Shown piece by piece: positions 14,736-15,150 of a stretch of 15,150 nucleotides of DNA. The stretch comes from Planctomycetota bacterium (GTDB taxonomy: Bacteria; Planctomycetota; PUPC01; DSUN01). Made by a program: the position numbers and the translations under genes. The stretch is taken from the NCBI GenBank assembly GCA_035384565.1, contig DAOOIT010000104.1, positions 1-15,150 of the forward strand. Direction: 5' to 3'. The notes beneath the pieces are model-generated. The model was not told where the DNA came from. It did not search any database and saw only the letters and a list, made by a program, of their open reading frames with translations. Each line of letters starts with the position of its first letter. Positions within the stretch are counted from its first letter, which is position 1.

Positions 14736-15097
14736 TCCTGGCTGTCTCCTTCGCTCGTCGGTTGGGGGTGTTCTTCTCCGGGCCTCTCGGGCGCGGGCGC
14801 CTGCGGCGCCGGCGTGGTAGCTTCAGGGGCTGTCGCGAGGGGCGGCGGGGTCGGCCGGCCGTTCTTCCAGGCCGCGCTGCCGGCAAGGTTGGCCATCAGG
14901 TGTTTCCTGCACGTCTTGAACTCGTCGCCGATCAGCCCGATGTGCAAGGCGAAGACACGGAAGTCGTACTTGTCGCTGTGGCCGTTGGCCTTCCGCTGCC
15001 GGCTCGAGGCCGCGCGCGCGTTGAGGGCCTTGGCGGCCAGGGCCAGGCAGAACTGGACGTAGGCCTTCACCTTGCCGGCGTGGAGCGTCCCGTCAAA
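14732..15097 (-). pseudogene. Amidoligase C-terminal remnant, 5'-truncated
   Basis: The frame from 15097 downward (121 codons) begins FDGTLHAGKVKAYVQFCLALAAKALN, the conserved end of the Amidoligase_2 family, COOH-NH2 ligases related to glutamine synthetase and predicted to form amide bonds on peptides or metabolites. It continues with KYDFRVFALHIGLIGDEFKT and a Pro/Thr-rich tail. The N-terminal catalytic part is absent. One codon upstream of the Phe, the sequence turns into a 32-bp palindrome, and the frame meets TAA at 15133-15131. The only start in frame is GTG 15070, without a Shine-Dalgarno, giving 112 aa. I therefore call it a gene cut by insertion or rearrangement. Its stop overlaps the 75-aa gene start by 4 nt. 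Confidence 0.75.
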
Positions 15098-15098
15098 G

Positions 15099-15130
15099 GC
15101 GCGGTTATGCGAAGCTTCGCATAACCGCGC
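15099..15130. repeat. Perfect 32-bp palindrome at the amidoligase break
   Basis: Sixteen bases, GCGCGGTTATGCGAAG, are followed directly by their reverse complement, centred on the HindIII-like AAGCTT at 15112-15117. Related half-sites continue to the right: TTATGCGCAG at 15131-15140 and TTGCGAATTA at 15141-15150. Such arrays of inverted TTATGCGAA-type half-sites resemble binding sites of tyrosine recombinases or ends of mobile elements. It could also be a fold-back artefact at a contig edge. Confidence 0.7.
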
Positions 15131-15150
15131 TTATGCGCAGTTGCGAATTA

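Noticed and set aside
14762..14790. Third R2 copy (GGGTGTTCTTCTCCGG)
   Set aside because: Only about 15 bases match, inside the amidoligase Pro-rich tail, with no further similarity.

Overview
This is a high-GC bacterial window (about 57-60% G+C in the first 3 kb by eye, nearer 68-70% after that). Its genes look accessory, with many repeats and several damaged genes. The mix of families (XPB/Bax1, DUF2293, DUF2384-like fragment, stand-alone integrase core-binding proteins, DUF5049, class II glutaminase, amidoligase) suggests an uncultured environmental bacterium, perhaps Planctomycetota, Armatimonadota or Chloroflexota. The sequence alone does not settle the phylum. No rRNA, tRNA or CRISPR array was recognised.

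Layout. (1) 1-3014, plus strand, lower GC: a 546-aa beta-rich protein of unknown function, possibly open past the left edge, then a 413-aa protein with a signal peptide, two STN-like segments and a C-terminal membrane anchor. (2) 3015-4408: 1.4 kb without a convincing gene, full of short inverted and direct repeats. It includes repeat R2-A. (3) 4409-7127, plus: a TGPKT-type zinc-binding protein, a short DUF2384-like protein, and an integrase-core-binding-like protein fused in frame to a small zinc-finger-like segment. (4) 7387-9085, plus: two tandem 137-aa coiled-coil/winged-helix paralogues, then a DUF2293 gene split by one in-frame TGA. (5) 9507-12126, plus: an XPB-type helicase overlapping a Bax1 (DUF790) nuclease. 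(6) 12127-12540: a convergent gap with repeats R1 and R2-B and a hairpin. (7) 12541-15150, minus: a solo core-binding protein, and upstream of it a tight operon running from an amidoligase remnant through a 75-aa protein, a 141-aa protein and DUF5049 to a class II glutamine amidotransferase.

Two repeat families tie the middle together. R1 (about 120-160 bp) occurs three times in the same orientation. Two copies are followed at similar distance by good sigma70-like promoters, for the DUF2384-like gene and for the XPB helicase. The third copy supplies the last codons and stop of Bax1. R2 (about 200 bp) occurs twice in opposite orientations (about 3995-4192 and 12279-12480), bracketing everything from the zinc protein to Bax1. 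At the right edge a perfect 32-bp palindrome cuts the amidoligase gene one codon upstream of its conserved F-D-G-T-L-H motif.

Working together: XPB-Bax1 is a helicase-nuclease pair for opening and cutting DNA. The minus-strand operon couples a glutaminase (ammonia or glutamine handling) with an amidoligase, a pairing predicted to make peptide or amide modifications, but here the ligase is truncated. The link between R1 repeats and promoters, and the R2 bracket, are inferences from visual alignment.
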